DNA of 64,000 nucleotides from Clostridiales bacterium. Its GTDB lineage: Bacteria > Bacillota > Clostridia > Oscillospirales > Oscillospiraceae. Made by a program: the position numbers and the translations under genes. Position 1 is the first letter of the stretch; the number at the start of each line of letters is the position of its first letter. Positions 50,382-60,132 of the stretch are shown here, piece by piece. The notes under the pieces are model-generated. The model ran no database searches and had not been told where the DNA came from. It saw nothing but the letters and a program-made list of their open reading frames with translations. The DNA is taken from NCBI GenBank assembly GCA_012838345.1, contig DUPK01000071.1:1-64000 (forward strand), written 5' to 3'.

Positions 50382-52931
50382 ATGGCCATATACGAAAGAA
50401 TAAGCACGGGACTTTCCGGTTTCGATAAGGTAATCGACTATCTCCGCCTGGGGGACAACGTGGTCTGGCAGGTGGATTCGGCCTCGGGCTATAAAAAAAT
50501 GGTAGAGCCCTTCGTCGCACAGGCGCTTCGGGACAACAGGGGGCTTTTTTATGTGCGTTTCGGCAGCCACGAGCCGATAGTCGAAGACAGTCCCGATATA
50601 AAAATCATCCATGTTGACCCGAGCAAGGGCTTTGAGAAGTTTGCGACCGAGGTCCATTCAATCATCAAAGAGGCGGGCAGGAAGGCCTTCCTTGTGTTTG
50701 ACTGCCTGACCGATTTGCTTGAGCACTGGTATTCGGACTTGATGATTGGAAACTTCTTTAACGTCACCTGCCCGTACCTGTACGAGCTTGAGACGGTCGC
50801 CTACTTTGCGCTAATCCGCAACGCCCACAATTTTACCACCATCGCGAGCATCCGCGAAACAACGCAGCTCCTGCTCGATTTATACGAGGTGAGTGGCAAA
50901 TTATATATACACCCTCTAAAGGTCTGGCAGCGCTACTCGCCAACCATGTTCTTTCCGCACCTAATTCAGGGGCAGGAGGCAATCAGCATCACCGCAAGCT
51001 CCGAGGTCGCGGAGCTCTTCTCGAGCATCCGCAGGGGCGGAGACCGCCCTGACTACTGGAACGCCATATTCAGCAGGGCGAGAGAGGCGCTCTCTTACCC
51101 CCCGGAAGAGCAGGAGCCTATAAAGAAGCTTCTGATGCGCATGCTGATTGGCCCCGACTCGCGCATGTTTAATCTGTGCGCCCGCTACTTTACCCTGAGC
51201 GACATACTCAACATCGCCTCAAGGGAGGTCGGCACCGGTCTTATCGGCGGAAAAAGCGTCGGTATGCTGGTCGCAAGAAAGATTCTGGAGCGGGAGGGCA
51301 AGGGCCGCTTTACGCCCTTTATGGAGCCGCACGACTCTTTTTATCTCGGGGCGGATATTTTTTACACATATATTGTGCAAAACGGCTGCTGGAAGCTCCG
51401 CACGATGCAGAAAACGAAGGAAGGGTACTACAAATACGCGCCGGAGCTTAAGGAAAAGCTCTTGAATGGGAAATTTCCGAGCTTTATCAGGGAGCAGTTT
51501 GTCCAGATGCTTGAATACTTCGGCCAGTCTCCCATCATCGTGCGCTCAAGCTCCCTGCTTGAGGACAACTACGGAAACGCCTTCGCGGGAAAGTACGAAA
51601 GCGTCTTTCTGGCTAACCAGGGCTCTCCTGAGGAGCGCTACGAGGCCTTGGAGCAGGCCATCAGAATAGTCTACGCCAGCACGATGAACGAGGACGCGCT
51701 CGCCTACAGGATGAACAGGGGGCTTTTCGAGCTCGACGAGCAGATGGCGATACTCGTTCAGCGCGTCTCGGGCGACCAGTACGGGGAGAACTTCTTCCCC
51801 CATATCGCGGGCGTCGGAAACTCGTCAAACCTCTATGTCTGGGACAAAAGCATCGACATGTCAGCAGGCATGCTGCGTCTGGTATTCGGTCTCGGCACAA
51901 GAGCGGTGGACCGCACTTCCGGCGACTACGCAAGGATAGTTTGTCTGGACGACCCCCTGCGCATGCCCCCGATTAGTCTGGAGGACCAGAAAAAGTTCAC
52001 CCAACACGGGGCGGACATCATCTCGCTTAAGGAAAACGCTCTTGTGAGCAGGGATTTGGATGAGATATTCACGCAGGACATAAAGGCAGACAAGGAGCTC
52101 TTCGCTTCCGTGGACAGCCGGGAGATAAGCAGGCTTCGCGAGCTGGGGTATGCAAATATAAAGCCGCCTTATGTCTTTGATTTTAAAAGGCTCTTAAAAG
52201 TCAGCGAGTTTCCCTCGATTATGAAGGAAATGCTCGCGCTTTTGTCGAGTGTTTACGACTATCCCGTGGACATCGAGTTTACCGCAAACTTCACAAAAAG
52301 CGGTAATTTCAAGATTAACCTCCTGCAGTGCCGCCCGCTCCAGACAAGGGGGCTTGGCAAGGCCGTGAAAATGCCGGTTCTCGAAAACCCAAAGGACTGC
52401 TTCTTCTCGGTAAAGGGCAATTTCATGGGCGGTAACGTCCGTCTGCCAATAGATTATGTGGTCTTCGTGGACGCGCGGGGCTACAAGCAGCTCGGCGAGC
52501 AGGACAAATACGCCGTGGCAAGGCAAATCGGCCTTATAAATACCGCCCTCAAGGGCAAAAACATCATGCTGATGGGCCCGGGCAGGTGGGGTACCACCAC
52601 CCCCTCCTTGGGGGTTCCCGTCAACTTTGCGGAACTGTGCAACATGTCGGTTATCTGCGAGTACTCGTCAAGGGAGGCCGGGTTCATGCCCGAGCTATCC
52701 TACGGCAGCCACTTCTTTCAGGACCTTGTGGAAACCGGGATTTTCTATGTCGCTATTATCGACGGGCACGGGGATGTGCTGTTTAATCCTGAAAAAGTCT
52801 TTAAAAAGGAGAATTTCCTTAGGTCGGTCTCTCCCCAGTCCGAGAGGTTTTCGGGTGTTATTCACGTCGCAGAAACGAATGGCCTTCAGCTTTTCTCCGA
52901 CATTGTAACCCAAAGAGTTCTCTGCATATAA
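50382..52931 (+). CDS. PEP/pyruvate-binding (PPDK N-terminal) domain protein with KaiC-like N-terminus
   Basis: 849 residues from ATG behind GAGGGG. Residues ~1-220 resemble a KaiC/RecA-type domain with a degenerate P-loop (QVDSASGYKKMV) and the ISTGLSGFDKVIDYL lead-in. Residues ~300-700 carry ATP-grasp motifs of PEP synthase/pyruvate phosphate dikinase: GLIGGKSVGMLVARKIL, PIIVRSSSLLEDNYGNAFAG and FKINLLQCRPLQT. The phosphohistidine and TIM-barrel PEP domains of true synthases are absent. The C-terminal ~170 residues contain MGPGRWGTTTPSLGVPV. It may be a nucleotide-dependent phosphotransferase or regulator; the reaction is unknown. Confidence 0.75.
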   Translation: MAIYERISTGLSGFDKVIDYLRLGDNVVWQVDSASGYKKMVEPFVAQALRDNRGLFYVRFGSHEPIVEDSPDIKIIHVDPSKGFEKFATEVHSIIKEAGRKAFLVFDCLTDLLEHWYSDLMIGNFFNVTCPYLYELETVAYFALIRNAHNFTTIASIRETTQLLLDLYEVSGKLYIHPLKVWQRYSPTMFFPHLIQGQEAISITASSEVAELFSSIRRGGDRPDYWNAIFSRAREALSYPPEEQEPIKKLLMRMLIGPDSRMFNLCARYFTLSDILNIASREVGTGLIGGKSVGMLVARKILEREGKGRFTPFMEPHDSFYLGADIFYTYIVQNGCWKLRTMQKTKEGYYKYAPELKEKLLNGKFPSFIREQFVQMLEYFGQSPIIVRSSSLLEDNYGNAFAGKYESVFLANQGSPEERYEALEQAIRIVYASTMNEDALAYRMNRGLFELDEQMAILVQRVSGDQYGENFFPHIAGVGNSSNLYVWDKSIDMSAGMLRLVFGLGTRAVDRTSGDYARIVCLDDPLRMPPISLEDQKKFTQHGADIISLKENALVSRDLDEIFTQDIKADKELFASVDSREISRLRELGYANIKPPYVFDFKRLLKVSEFPSIMKEMLALLSSVYDYPVDIEFTANFTKSGNFKINLLQCRPLQTRGLGKAVKMPVLENPKDCFFSVKGNFMGGNVRLPIDYVVFVDARGYKQLGEQDKYAVARQIGLINTALKGKNIMLMGPGRWGTTTPSLGVPVNFAELCNMSVICEYSSREAGFMPELSYGSHFFQDLVETGIFYVAIIDGHGDVLFNPEKVFKKENFLRSVSPQSERFSGVIHVAETNGLQLFSDIVTQRVLCI

Positions 52932-52971
52932 TTATAAGCAGCCAAACAAAATTATATCCTGCCTTAAATAT

Positions 52972-53013
52972 AGCGGCGGCCGGTTACCCACCGACCGCCG
53001 CATCATTTATTTT
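52972..53013. terminator. Bidirectional terminator between convergent genes
   Basis: GCGGCGG...CCGCCGC stem with an inner CGGT/ACCG helix, T-rich on the plus side. It separates the PEP-synthase-like gene from the convergent flavodoxin-type gene. Confidence 0.55.
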
Positions 53014-53053
53014 AGCTAAAATACCGCGCCCTAGCTTAGCCGCAGCGCCGCGG

Positions 53054-53680
53054 CTATCTTATGAAATTCGTCCTTACGTTCTTTTCGCGCTCCGGCAGCT
53101 CGATTCCAGCGGCCCTTCCCGCCTCTATGCACTTTAGAAGCCAGGCCATGTTGTCTCCGAGAACTCGCATTGTCTGCATTCCTTCAAGGTCCTGCCGCAC
53201 CTCCTCGGGCTTGTTGCCGTGCACCATGTTCCAATACTTCGAGGCGACAATCGGCATTGAGGAGATTGTAAAATACTTGTTGAGCTGGTCGAAGGCTGCG
53301 GTGGCCCCTCCCCTGCGGCAGCTAACGACCGCAGCACCGAGCTTGCCCTCAAAGGCGTTGCCTTTTGAATAGAAAACCCTGTCCAGGAAGGCGACAAAAG
53401 CCCCCGCTGCCGATGCGTAGTGCACAGGCGAGCCGAGAACAAGTCCGTCCGCGGCTTTGATTTTTTCGACGCACTCGTTTACGCCGTCCTCATCGCTGTA
53501 GGCGCATTTTCCAAGCTTATAGCAGGCCCCGCAAGCTGTGCAGCCGAGGACCGGCCCCTTATTGACATGCACAATCTCGGTTTCAATACCGTTTTTTTCA
53601 AGCTGCGCCGCGACCTCCGAGAGGGCGGTGTAGGTACAGCCCTTTTCACGCGGGCTGCCGTTGAGAAGTATCACTTTCAA
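53054..53680 (-). CDS. Flavodoxin-family NAD(P)H-dependent oxidoreductase
   Basis: 208 residues. The FMN phosphate loop GSPREKGCTYTAL follows the first strand, then CTACGACYKLGKC (a Cys-rich iron-sulfur-flavoprotein-like motif) and DGLVLGSPVHYASAAGAFVAFLDRVFY (in part: LGSPVHYASAAGAF). Such proteins reduce quinones, azo compounds or serve as redox carriers. A full Isf-type [4Fe-4S] motif is possible but the spacing is incomplete. AGGGAGAGGATACC precedes the ATG. Confidence 0.85.
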   Translation of the reverse strand: MKVILLNGSPREKGCTYTALSEVAAQLEKNGIETEIVHVNKGPVLGCTACGACYKLGKCAYSDEDGVNECVEKIKAADGLVLGSPVHYASAAGAFVAFLDRVFYSKGNAFEGKLGAAVVSCRRGGATAAFDQLNKYFTISSMPIVASKYWNMVHGNKPEEVRQDLEGMQTMRVLGDNMAWLLKCIEAGRAAGIELPEREKNVRTNFIR

Positions 53681-53808
53681 GGTATCCTCTCCCTTCGTGC
53701 TGTTATTTTTATTTTACAGCTCTTTCCGGTTCCAGTCAACTTAAATTAAACCTCACTTATATAGTGAAAAAAGTATTAAATTAACCCAATAAATATTAAA
53801 TTCTCCCT

Positions 53809-53837
53809 TTGACATCTCCGGCTCTATCTGTTAATAT
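53809..53837 (+). promoter_or_regulatory. Promoter of the symporter at 53895
   Basis: TTGACA (53809-53814) and TAATAT (53832-53837) with a 17-bp spacer in AT-rich DNA. Confidence 0.75.
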
Positions 53838-53894
53838 ATGTATTGTTTAATTGTTTAAATTTTTAAATCAATGATGAGGCTGGAGGTTGCATAT

Positions 53895-55436
53895 ATGGTT
53901 TTCAAAGTATTGCTCCTAGTTGTCTTTTTTGTGCTGATGCTGGCAATAGGCGTCTACTGCAGAAAAACCGGCTCAAGCATCGACAATTTCGTCCTGGGCG
54001 GGCGCAGGGTCGGTCCCTGGCTGTCGGCCTTTTCCTACGGCACATCTTACTTTTCGGCGGTAATCTTTGTCGGCTATGCGGGCCAGTTCGGCTGGCGCTT
54101 TGGCATCTCGGCAACCTGGATAGGCCTTGCCAACGCCCTGGTCGGCTGCTTCCTCGCCTGGGTGGTGCTTGGGAGGAGAACCCGGGCAATGACCCGCCAC
54201 TTAAAGTCGACGACTACCCCGGATTTCTTTCAACTCCGCTTTGCGAGCGTAAACCTTAAGCTGGCTGCCTCTCTGATAATCTTTGTTTTCATGATACCCT
54301 ACACAGCCTCGCTATATAACGGCCTGTCTAGGATTTTCGGCATGGCCTTCAACATCGATTACAGCATCTGCGTCATCGCCATGGCAGCGCTTACGGGCGT
54401 TTATGTGATTGTCGGCGGCTATATGGCCACCGCGATTAATAACGTTATCCAGGGCGTCATTATGCTCGGCGGAGTGATAGCCGTCGTAGCCTCCGTTCTC
54501 AGTGGCCTGGGCGGATTTTCCGAGGCCGTTAAGTCCCTCTCTCAGGCCGGCGACAACGGCGCCTACACCTCCCTGTTCGGCCCCGACCCTAAGTCCCTGC
54601 TCAGTGTTATGATACTTACAAGCCTCGGCGCATGGGGGCTACCCCAGATGGTGCACAAGTTTTATGCAATAAAAGATGACGGTTCAATTAAGTCGGGCGC
54701 TGTTATCTCCACGGTTTTCGCCCTTGTCATCGGCTGCGGCGCATACTTTCTCGGCGGCTTTGCGCGGCTTTTTGACAGCCCCGCGATTAGAAACGCAAGC
54801 GGCGCCGTAATTTACGACAGTATTGTGCCATTTATGCTCTCTTCGATGTCCGACATACTTATAGGTTTTGTAGTCGTGCTCATCATGTCCGCCTCCATGT
54901 CGACCCTCTCCGCCCTTGTAATGACCTCCAGCTCGACCCTGACGCTAGATTTTATCAAGGGCACTCTGGTAAAGGACATGAGCGAGAAAAAGCAGCTTGC
55001 CCTTATGCGCATCTTCCTTGTCTTTTTCATCGCGGTATCGGCGGGAATTGCCATCTGGCAGCACGGCTCATCCGTATCCTTTATCGCACAGCTCATGGGC
55101 ATTTCCTGGGGCGCCATGGCGGGTTCCTTCCTCGCGCCCTTCCTCTACGGCCTCTACTGGAAGCGTACTACTGCCGCCTCCGCCTGGGCCTGCTTTATAT
55201 TCAGCGTATGTTTAATGGTGTCAAATCTGATATTTAAGTTCATTGCCTCTCCTGTGACGGCCGGCGCCATCGCGATAGTCGCAGGGCTTGTAATATGTCC
55301 GGCCGTGTCGCTTCTCACGAAAAAACCCGACACCGGGCGAGTTGAGGAGATATTCTCATGCTATGAGACAAAGGAGAATCGTTCGGGCGCGCGGCACCAC
55401 CCCCTTGCCGTAAACCACCCCGACAAATTGGTTTAA
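53895..55436 (+). CDS. Sodium:solute symporter (SSS family)
   Basis: 513 residues from an ATG eight bases after GGAGG. Features include FVLGGRRVGPWLSAFSYGTSYFSA after the first helix (in part: VLGGRRVGPWLSAFSYG), IIFVFMIPYTASLYNGLS and SASMSTLSALVMTSSSTL. It is clearly closer in pattern to the symporter at 4655 (both have FVFM(V/I)PYTA and SASMSTLxxLVxTSS) than to the one at 2921. Single-gene unit with its own promoter and terminator. Substrate unknown, possibly an amino or organic acid. Confidence 0.9.
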   Translation: MVFKVLLLVVFFVLMLAIGVYCRKTGSSIDNFVLGGRRVGPWLSAFSYGTSYFSAVIFVGYAGQFGWRFGISATWIGLANALVGCFLAWVVLGRRTRAMTRHLKSTTTPDFFQLRFASVNLKLAASLIIFVFMIPYTASLYNGLSRIFGMAFNIDYSICVIAMAALTGVYVIVGGYMATAINNVIQGVIMLGGVIAVVASVLSGLGGFSEAVKSLSQAGDNGAYTSLFGPDPKSLLSVMILTSLGAWGLPQMVHKFYAIKDDGSIKSGAVISTVFALVIGCGAYFLGGFARLFDSPAIRNASGAVIYDSIVPFMLSSMSDILIGFVVVLIMSASMSTLSALVMTSSSTLTLDFIKGTLVKDMSEKKQLALMRIFLVFFIAVSAGIAIWQHGSSVSFIAQLMGISWGAMAGSFLAPFLYGLYWKRTTAASAWACFIFSVCLMVSNLIFKFIASPVTAGAIAIVAGLVICPAVSLLTKKPDTGRVEEIFSCYETKENRSGARHHPLAVNHPDKLV

Positions 55437-55447
55437 TGCATATTATA

Positions 55448-55484
55448 AGCCGCTTTTGGGTCAGTCCCAAAAGCGGCTTTATCT
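55448..55484 (+). terminator. Terminator of the symporter at 53895
   Basis: AGCCGCTTTTGGG and perfect complement with a five-base loop, then TTTATCTT. Confidence 0.8.
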
Positions 55485-55518
55485 TAGCCCAAACAGCCGG
55501 AGAATCACCGGCTGATTT

Positions 55519-56778
55519 TTAATCTTCATCGTATTTAGCCACAGTTTTAGCTTCAGGAAGCTTTTGCTCTATTTGGCCAGGGCGCATATATGCCTCCGTA
55601 TCCGTGGGGAGGTTCTTCTTCTTAAGGCGATTTTTGCTCCAGGAGCCTATTGCCGTATATATAACAGCAAAAAGCGGCACGCCGCAGAGCAGGCCTATAA
55701 AACCGAAGAGGCCGCCGAAGAGCAGTATTGAAAAAATCACCCAGAAGCCCGACAGCCCCGTCGTGCCTCCGACAATCCGCGGCTCCAGGATGTTCCCCTC
55801 GAAGGTCTGGAGAACAAAGCAGAAGACGACAAAAATCACGCATTGCACCGGGCTCTCAAGCAGGATGAGGAAGGCGCTCGGCACCCCGCCAATATATGGC
55901 CCGAAAAAGGGAATTATGTTTGTCACCGCAATAATAACACTGATAAGTATTGCGTAGGGCATCCTTGTCGCCAGCATGAAGATGGCGCAGACGATACCGA
56001 CAATGAGCGCGCAAATCAGCTTTCCCACGAAAAAGCGGCCGAAGGTCTTGTGTATGTGCTCTGCGCCCTTGAAAAAGATGTATGTGAGTCTCCTGCTCAT
56101 GATGCTGTAGGTAAGCTTTTTAATAAGGGCGATTAGCTCTTCCTTTCTGTACAGCACATAGCAGGATAACATTATCCCTATTAAGATGTCGACAACCGTC
56201 ATTAAAACGGATATGACTCCCGTCGAGACGTTTGCAATTATGCTCTCTATCCGAGGCAAAAGCCCCGTCTTTACCCAGTTGGTAAAGTAGTCGACGGCAC
56301 CGGAGAGGATATTTGCCAAGGCGGTATCGTTGCCAAACTCGGTGTTGAAAATATTCTCTAGCCACTGCATCGCCGTGTTGTAGTAGCCCTGCATGTTGAG
56401 CACGAGCTTCTGTATGCTCAGGTATATCTGGGGCAGTACAAGCACAAGAAGCGTTGCGATGGTCGCTATAAGCAGGAGAATAACCGTCACAATGCCGACA
56501 ACGCGCGCAAAACCCACAGCCTTTTTTCGGCTGCGCGGAAAAAGCATCTCTCCAAGCTTTAAGTAAAACTTTTTCTCGAAAAAATTCAGAACCGGGGTGA
56601 GTATGTAGGCTATCGCTATGCCGATGAGAATTGGGTTTAGTATGTCAACCAGAGTTCTTACAATCCCGCGCACCGAATCCCAGCGCGTTACGGTCCAGAA
56701 AAATATAAGACTCAGAGCGATGACACAGAAGGCTGTTACGCCCCAATATAGATATTTCCTATCCCATCTGAATTTCAA
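55519..56778 (-). CDS. AI-2E family transporter
   Basis: 419 residues with N-terminal paired helices, the ILNPILIGIAIAYILTPVLNFFEKKF region and the C-terminal hallmark ITNIIPFFGPYIGGVPS-type segment (here AVTNIIPFFGPYIGGVPSA), then FEGNILEPRIVG. The family includes the proposed AI-2 exporter TqsA and Na+/H+ antiporters. The C-terminal ~40 residues are charged and cytosolic. It is a stand-alone gene upstream of nothing obviously related. Confidence 0.88.
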   Translation of the reverse strand: MKFRWDRKYLYWGVTAFCVIALSLIFFWTVTRWDSVRGIVRTLVDILNPILIGIAIAYILTPVLNFFEKKFYLKLGEMLFPRSRKKAVGFARVVGIVTVILLLIATIATLLVLVLPQIYLSIQKLVLNMQGYYNTAMQWLENIFNTEFGNDTALANILSGAVDYFTNWVKTGLLPRIESIIANVSTGVISVLMTVVDILIGIMLSCYVLYRKEELIALIKKLTYSIMSRRLTYIFFKGAEHIHKTFGRFFVGKLICALIVGIVCAIFMLATRMPYAILISVIIAVTNIIPFFGPYIGGVPSAFLILLESPVQCVIFVVFCFVLQTFEGNILEPRIVGGTTGLSGFWVIFSILLFGGLFGFIGLLCGVPLFAVIYTAIGSWSKNRLKKKNLPTDTEAYMRPGQIEQKLPEAKTVAKYDED

Positions 56779-56857
56779 AGTCTCACCGCCCTTTTATGCT
56801 TAAATCCCTATGACAAGACTATGTTAACAGTAATATAATCCTTCGTCAACTAAAATC

Positions 56858-57097
56858 TCAGCATTCTCTGTACATGGCGGGAGCGTCCGATTTCAAGACA
56901 TGCTCGGATACGGCGAGCACCTCCACCTTAAGTGTTCTCTGCCCGAACTGAATCTCTATGATGTCGCCGATTTTAACCTCATAAGAAGCCTTCGCAGGCC
57001 GGCCGTTAACAAGCACCCGCCCGTTGTCGCAGGCCTCGTTTGCCACCGTGCGGCGCTTAATAAGCCGAGAAACTTTAAGATATTTGTCAAGCCTCAT
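56858..57097 (-). CDS. rqcP: RqcP (YabO), S4-domain ribosome quality-control factor
   Basis: 79 residues. MRLDKYLKVSRLIKRRTVANE begins an S4 RNA-binding domain (in part: RLDKYLKVSRLIKRRT), nearly matching Bacillus YabO/RqcP, and FGQRTLKVEVL follows. RqcP helps RqcH add Ala tails on stalled 50S subunits. A longer in-frame start exists, but GAAGGG spacing and homology support this ATG. The order mate-mazG-hup-rqcP matches the Firmicutes yabM-yabN-yabO cluster. Confidence 0.92.
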   Translation of the reverse strand: MRLDKYLKVSRLIKRRTVANEACDNGRVLVNGRPAKASYEVKIGDIIEIQFGQRTLKVEVLAVSEHVLKSDAPAMYREC

Positions 57098-57122
57098 TAC
57101 AGCCCTTCCCTTCATATATATA

Positions 57123-57206
57123 GCACATAACGGCAAAAGACTGCCATTATGTGCAACAAAAGCTCTTTATATATCTAGACGGCACGGGTAATAGGCCCGT
57201 GCCGTC
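57123..57206 (-). terminator. Two hairpins between hup and rqcP
   Basis: GACGGCACGGG and CCCGTGCCGTC (57178-57206) lie just after the hup stop, and GCACATAA/TTATGTGC (57123-57154) precedes rqcP. The first is probably a weak hup terminator or processing site; neither has a strong T tract on the minus strand. Confidence 0.5.
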
Positions 57207-57214
57207 AGCTAAAC

Positions 57215-57487
57215 TTAAGCTATTGAATCCTTAAGCGCCTTACCTGCCTTGAACTGAGGAACCCTTGAGGCGGGTATCTGTATCTGCTCCTTGGTCCTGG
57301 GGTTCCTTCCCATGCGGGCCGGCCTCTCCTTGACCTCGAATACGCCGAAGCCGACAAGCTGTACCTTATCGCCTCTCTTCATGGCCTCGGTGATGGTCTC
57401 AATAAGTGCGTTCAGTGCTTTTTCGCTGTCCTTCTTAGAAAGACCTGCCTTCTCAGCGGTTGCGCTTATGAGCTCTGCCTTATTCAT
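57215..57487 (-). CDS. hup: HU family DNA-binding protein
   Basis: 90 residues, standard HU size: MNKAELISATAEKAGLSKKD at the N-terminus and the DNA-binding arm GRNPRTKEQIQIPASRVPQF. Binds and bends DNA non-specifically in the nucleoid. GGAGGAGCATAAC precedes the ATG. Confidence 0.96.
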   Translation of the reverse strand: MNKAELISATAEKAGLSKKDSEKALNALIETITEAMKRGDKVQLVGFGVFEVKERPARMGRNPRTKEQIQIPASRVPQFKAGKALKDSIA

Positions 57488-57550
57488 TATGTTATGCTCC
57501 TCCTTAAATTTTCTATACTAAAAACCTGACGGCGCTTCGTGCCGTGTGGC

Positions 57551-58339
57551 TTAAAGTTCTTTAGCCTTAGTATAGAGCCTGTCCATCTCCTCAAGGGTCA
57601 TCTCGCTCAGCTCCCTGCCCATCCTCTCAGCCTCGCTCTCAACGTATTTGAATCTGCGGGTGAATTTGTCGCAGGCTGAGTGCAGCGCTTCCTCGGGGTC
57701 GGTATCTGTAAACCTCGCCACGTTCACGACTGCAAAAAGCAGATCCCCCAGCTCTTCTTCTACTCCCTCTCCCGAGGCTATCGCCTCTCTGAGCTCGTCT
57801 ACCTCCTCGCAGAGCTTGTCCAGAGCCCCGGAAATCTCGGGCCAGTCAAAGCCGACCTTCTTCGCCTTGTTCTGAATTTTCTCGGCTCTCCACAGGGCCG
57901 GCAGGCTCCTTGCCACCGAGTCCATCGCGGAGGCCGTGGTGGACTGGTTTTTCTCCCTGCGCTTAAGCTCCTCCCAGTTTACGAGGACCGCTTCCGAACC
58001 CTCGACCTTTGCAGCGCCAAAAACATGTGGGTGGCGGTAGATGAGCTTCTTGCATACGGCGTCGGCCACATCGTCGAGATTAAAGGCGCCTTTCTCTTCC
58101 TCGATTCTCGAATGGAAGACTATCTGGGTAAGCACATCGCCCAGCTCTTCAAGAAGGTTCTCCGTATCCTTATTGTCTATGGCCTCTACCGCCTCGTAAG
58201 CCTCCTCCAGGAAATTCCTGCGTATGCTCTCATGTGTCTGCTCCCTGTCCCAGGGGCAGCCGTTTTCCGAGCGCAGGAGCGCGATTAAACGCTCCAAATC
58301 ATAGATATTATACTTCTTTTTATATTCAAAATCTACCAT
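57551..58339 (-). CDS. mazG: Nucleoside triphosphate pyrophosphohydrolase MazG
   Basis: 262 residues with two MazG-type helical repeats. The first has RSENGCPWDREQTHESIRRNFLEEAYEAVEAID (in part: NGCPWDREQTHESIR, EEAYE) and LLEELGDVLTQIVFHS; the second has EEVDELREAI and VEEELGDLLFAVVNVAR. Metal-binding EExxE and ExxD are intact in both. It hydrolyses NTPs to NMP and PPi. Unlike Bacillus YabN it lacks the N-terminal tetrapyrrole methylase domain. It lies between the flippase and hup genes. Confidence 0.93.
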   Translation of the reverse strand: MVDFEYKKKYNIYDLERLIALLRSENGCPWDREQTHESIRRNFLEEAYEAVEAIDNKDTENLLEELGDVLTQIVFHSRIEEEKGAFNLDDVADAVCKKLIYRHPHVFGAAKVEGSEAVLVNWEELKRREKNQSTTASAMDSVARSLPALWRAEKIQNKAKKVGFDWPEISGALDKLCEEVDELREAIASGEGVEEELGDLLFAVVNVARFTDTDPEEALHSACDKFTRRFKYVESEAERMGRELSEMTLEEMDRLYTKAKEL

Positions 58340-58395
58340 ATTTTTTATCCCTCTGCAAGATATTTATGCACTACTTTAGGCCTTTTTGATAAATT

Positions 58396-60000
58396 TTATC
58401 TAATTTTTAGCAGTTTTGCCAGCTTTTCGCCTTTTGGAAGCAGCTTAACGTCCTCGTAAGCGAGGGTTTTTGTCACGATTATGGCTATCAGGTAGACTAT
58501 TACGGCAATAATTATCGCTAGCGCCATAGACACCAGCATGGAGTACTTGCCCAGAAATCCCATCGATTTTTCAAGGAGGCTATAGCTGCCGTAGGCCGCA
58601 ACTCCCATCACCAAAGAGCATATTACGGGCATTATAAATATCTTTCTATAGCTCGGCGCCTTTGGCACCACAATCTTTGTGAGCAGAAGGTTTAGGACCG
58701 CTATAACGGCATCGCAGATAAGCGTACTTATGGCCGCGCCGTAAATCCCATACTTAGGGTTGCCAATAAGGACATAGGCAATGCATATCTTGATAACTCC
58801 TCCGATAATGATGGTGAAAATCGGCAGGCGCTCATGCCCGTAGGCCTGCAAAATCGCGTTTGTAATAAGGCAAAGGCAAACGAAGTAGGACGATATGCCG
58901 AGTATGTTGAGAAGCCCGACACCTTCTGCAAGGCTGCCCGGGTAAAGTACGTTCATTATGGGCCTTGCCAGCACCGAAAGGCCCACTCCCGCGGGAAAGG
59001 CTAGGAGCGTGGTCATTTTCATCGAAGCCCGCGTGGTCTCGGCTGCCTCAGCATTTTTGCGCTTTGCCGCGAAAGCGGATATAGCGGGAATCACACTCAC
59101 AGTAAGCGGAACTATAAAGGCTGACGGCAGGTTAAAGAGAGTCTGCACCTTGCCGTAGACGCCGAACAAGGCGGCTGCCGCATTAACATCGAGACCGGCC
59201 TTATCCTGCAGCAGCTTCATAATCAGCTTTGTGTCAATCAGGTTAATAAGATGAAGCACCGACGAACCCAGGACTACCGGTATGGCTATTGAAAAAAGGC
59301 TTTTAAAAATCTTTCCCGGCCTGTCGGGGCGGTCGTTGACCTCAACTTTCCTGTCCCTACTGCGTACAATGCCTTTTACATATACCGCACTGTAGAAGCA
59401 CGCCAGTACCGAGCCTATGGTCACGCCGGCTATCGCGCCCGAGGCAGCCTCGGGCAGGCCACGCTTCAGCAGTATCTGGGCTAGAAGCAGACCAAAGACA
59501 ACCTTGCCAAGCACCTCAATGATCTGGGAAATTGAGGTGAGCTTCATATCGGAGTGGCCCTGCGTATAACCCCTGTATGCGGACATAAGGCATACGAGGA
59601 AAATTGAAGGCGAGAGCGCCTGAATACTCTTTGCAACATCGGGATCACGGAAAAACATGGCAAGCGCATTGGGGAAAAACAGCATAATGGATGTCCCCAA
59701 GGCTCCAAGCAGGCAAAAAGATACAGTTGCGACCGAGTAAATGCGCTTTACCTGGTTTCTGCGATTAAGCGCGTCCGCCGACGCAATCATTCTTGACACG
59801 GCAATCGGCAGGCCGGCTGTGGACAAGGTAAGAAGCAGGTTATAGATATTGTGGGCAACCATAAAATGGCCATAGCCCTCGTCGCCGATGATATTGCCGA
59901 GTGCTATTTTATATACCGCGCCCAGTATTTTTACTATTATTGCCGCCGCCGCGAGTATAGCGGCACCGTGAAGATAATTCTGGCCTTTTTTTTCCTGCAC
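58396..60000 (-). CDS. Polysaccharide flippase, SpoVB/YabM-like (MOP superfamily)
   Basis: 534 residues with about fourteen hydrophobic segments and the family N-terminus LHGAAILAAAAIIVKILGAVYKIALGNIIGDEGYG (in part: KILGAVYKIALGNIIGDEG). It is typical of SpoVB/YtgP proteins that flip lipid-linked oligosaccharides during cell wall or spore cortex synthesis. It begins the minus-strand run with mazG, hup and rqcP. Confidence 0.88.
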   Translation of the reverse strand: MQEKKGQNYLHGAAILAAAAIIVKILGAVYKIALGNIIGDEGYGHFMVAHNIYNLLLTLSTAGLPIAVSRMIASADALNRRNQVKRIYSVATVSFCLLGALGTSIMLFFPNALAMFFRDPDVAKSIQALSPSIFLVCLMSAYRGYTQGHSDMKLTSISQIIEVLGKVVFGLLLAQILLKRGLPEAASGAIAGVTIGSVLACFYSAVYVKGIVRSRDRKVEVNDRPDRPGKIFKSLFSIAIPVVLGSSVLHLINLIDTKLIMKLLQDKAGLDVNAAAALFGVYGKVQTLFNLPSAFIVPLTVSVIPAISAFAAKRKNAEAAETTRASMKMTTLLAFPAGVGLSVLARPIMNVLYPGSLAEGVGLLNILGISSYFVCLCLITNAILQAYGHERLPIFTIIIGGVIKICIAYVLIGNPKYGIYGAAISTLICDAVIAVLNLLLTKIVVPKAPSYRKIFIMPVICSLVMGVAAYGSYSLLEKSMGFLGKYSMLVSMALAIIIAVIVYLIAIIVTKTLAYEDVKLLPKGEKLAKLLKIR

Positions 60001-60132
60001 TTGTAGACGTCCTCCTATCCATAGGTGTTACCGTATGGACTATCATATTCTCATAAGAAGCATTTTAACACTTCCTTGGACCGCAACTACAAAGGGGCGC
60101 CGTATGAGCGCCCCCTCGCCCGACAGTAACAG

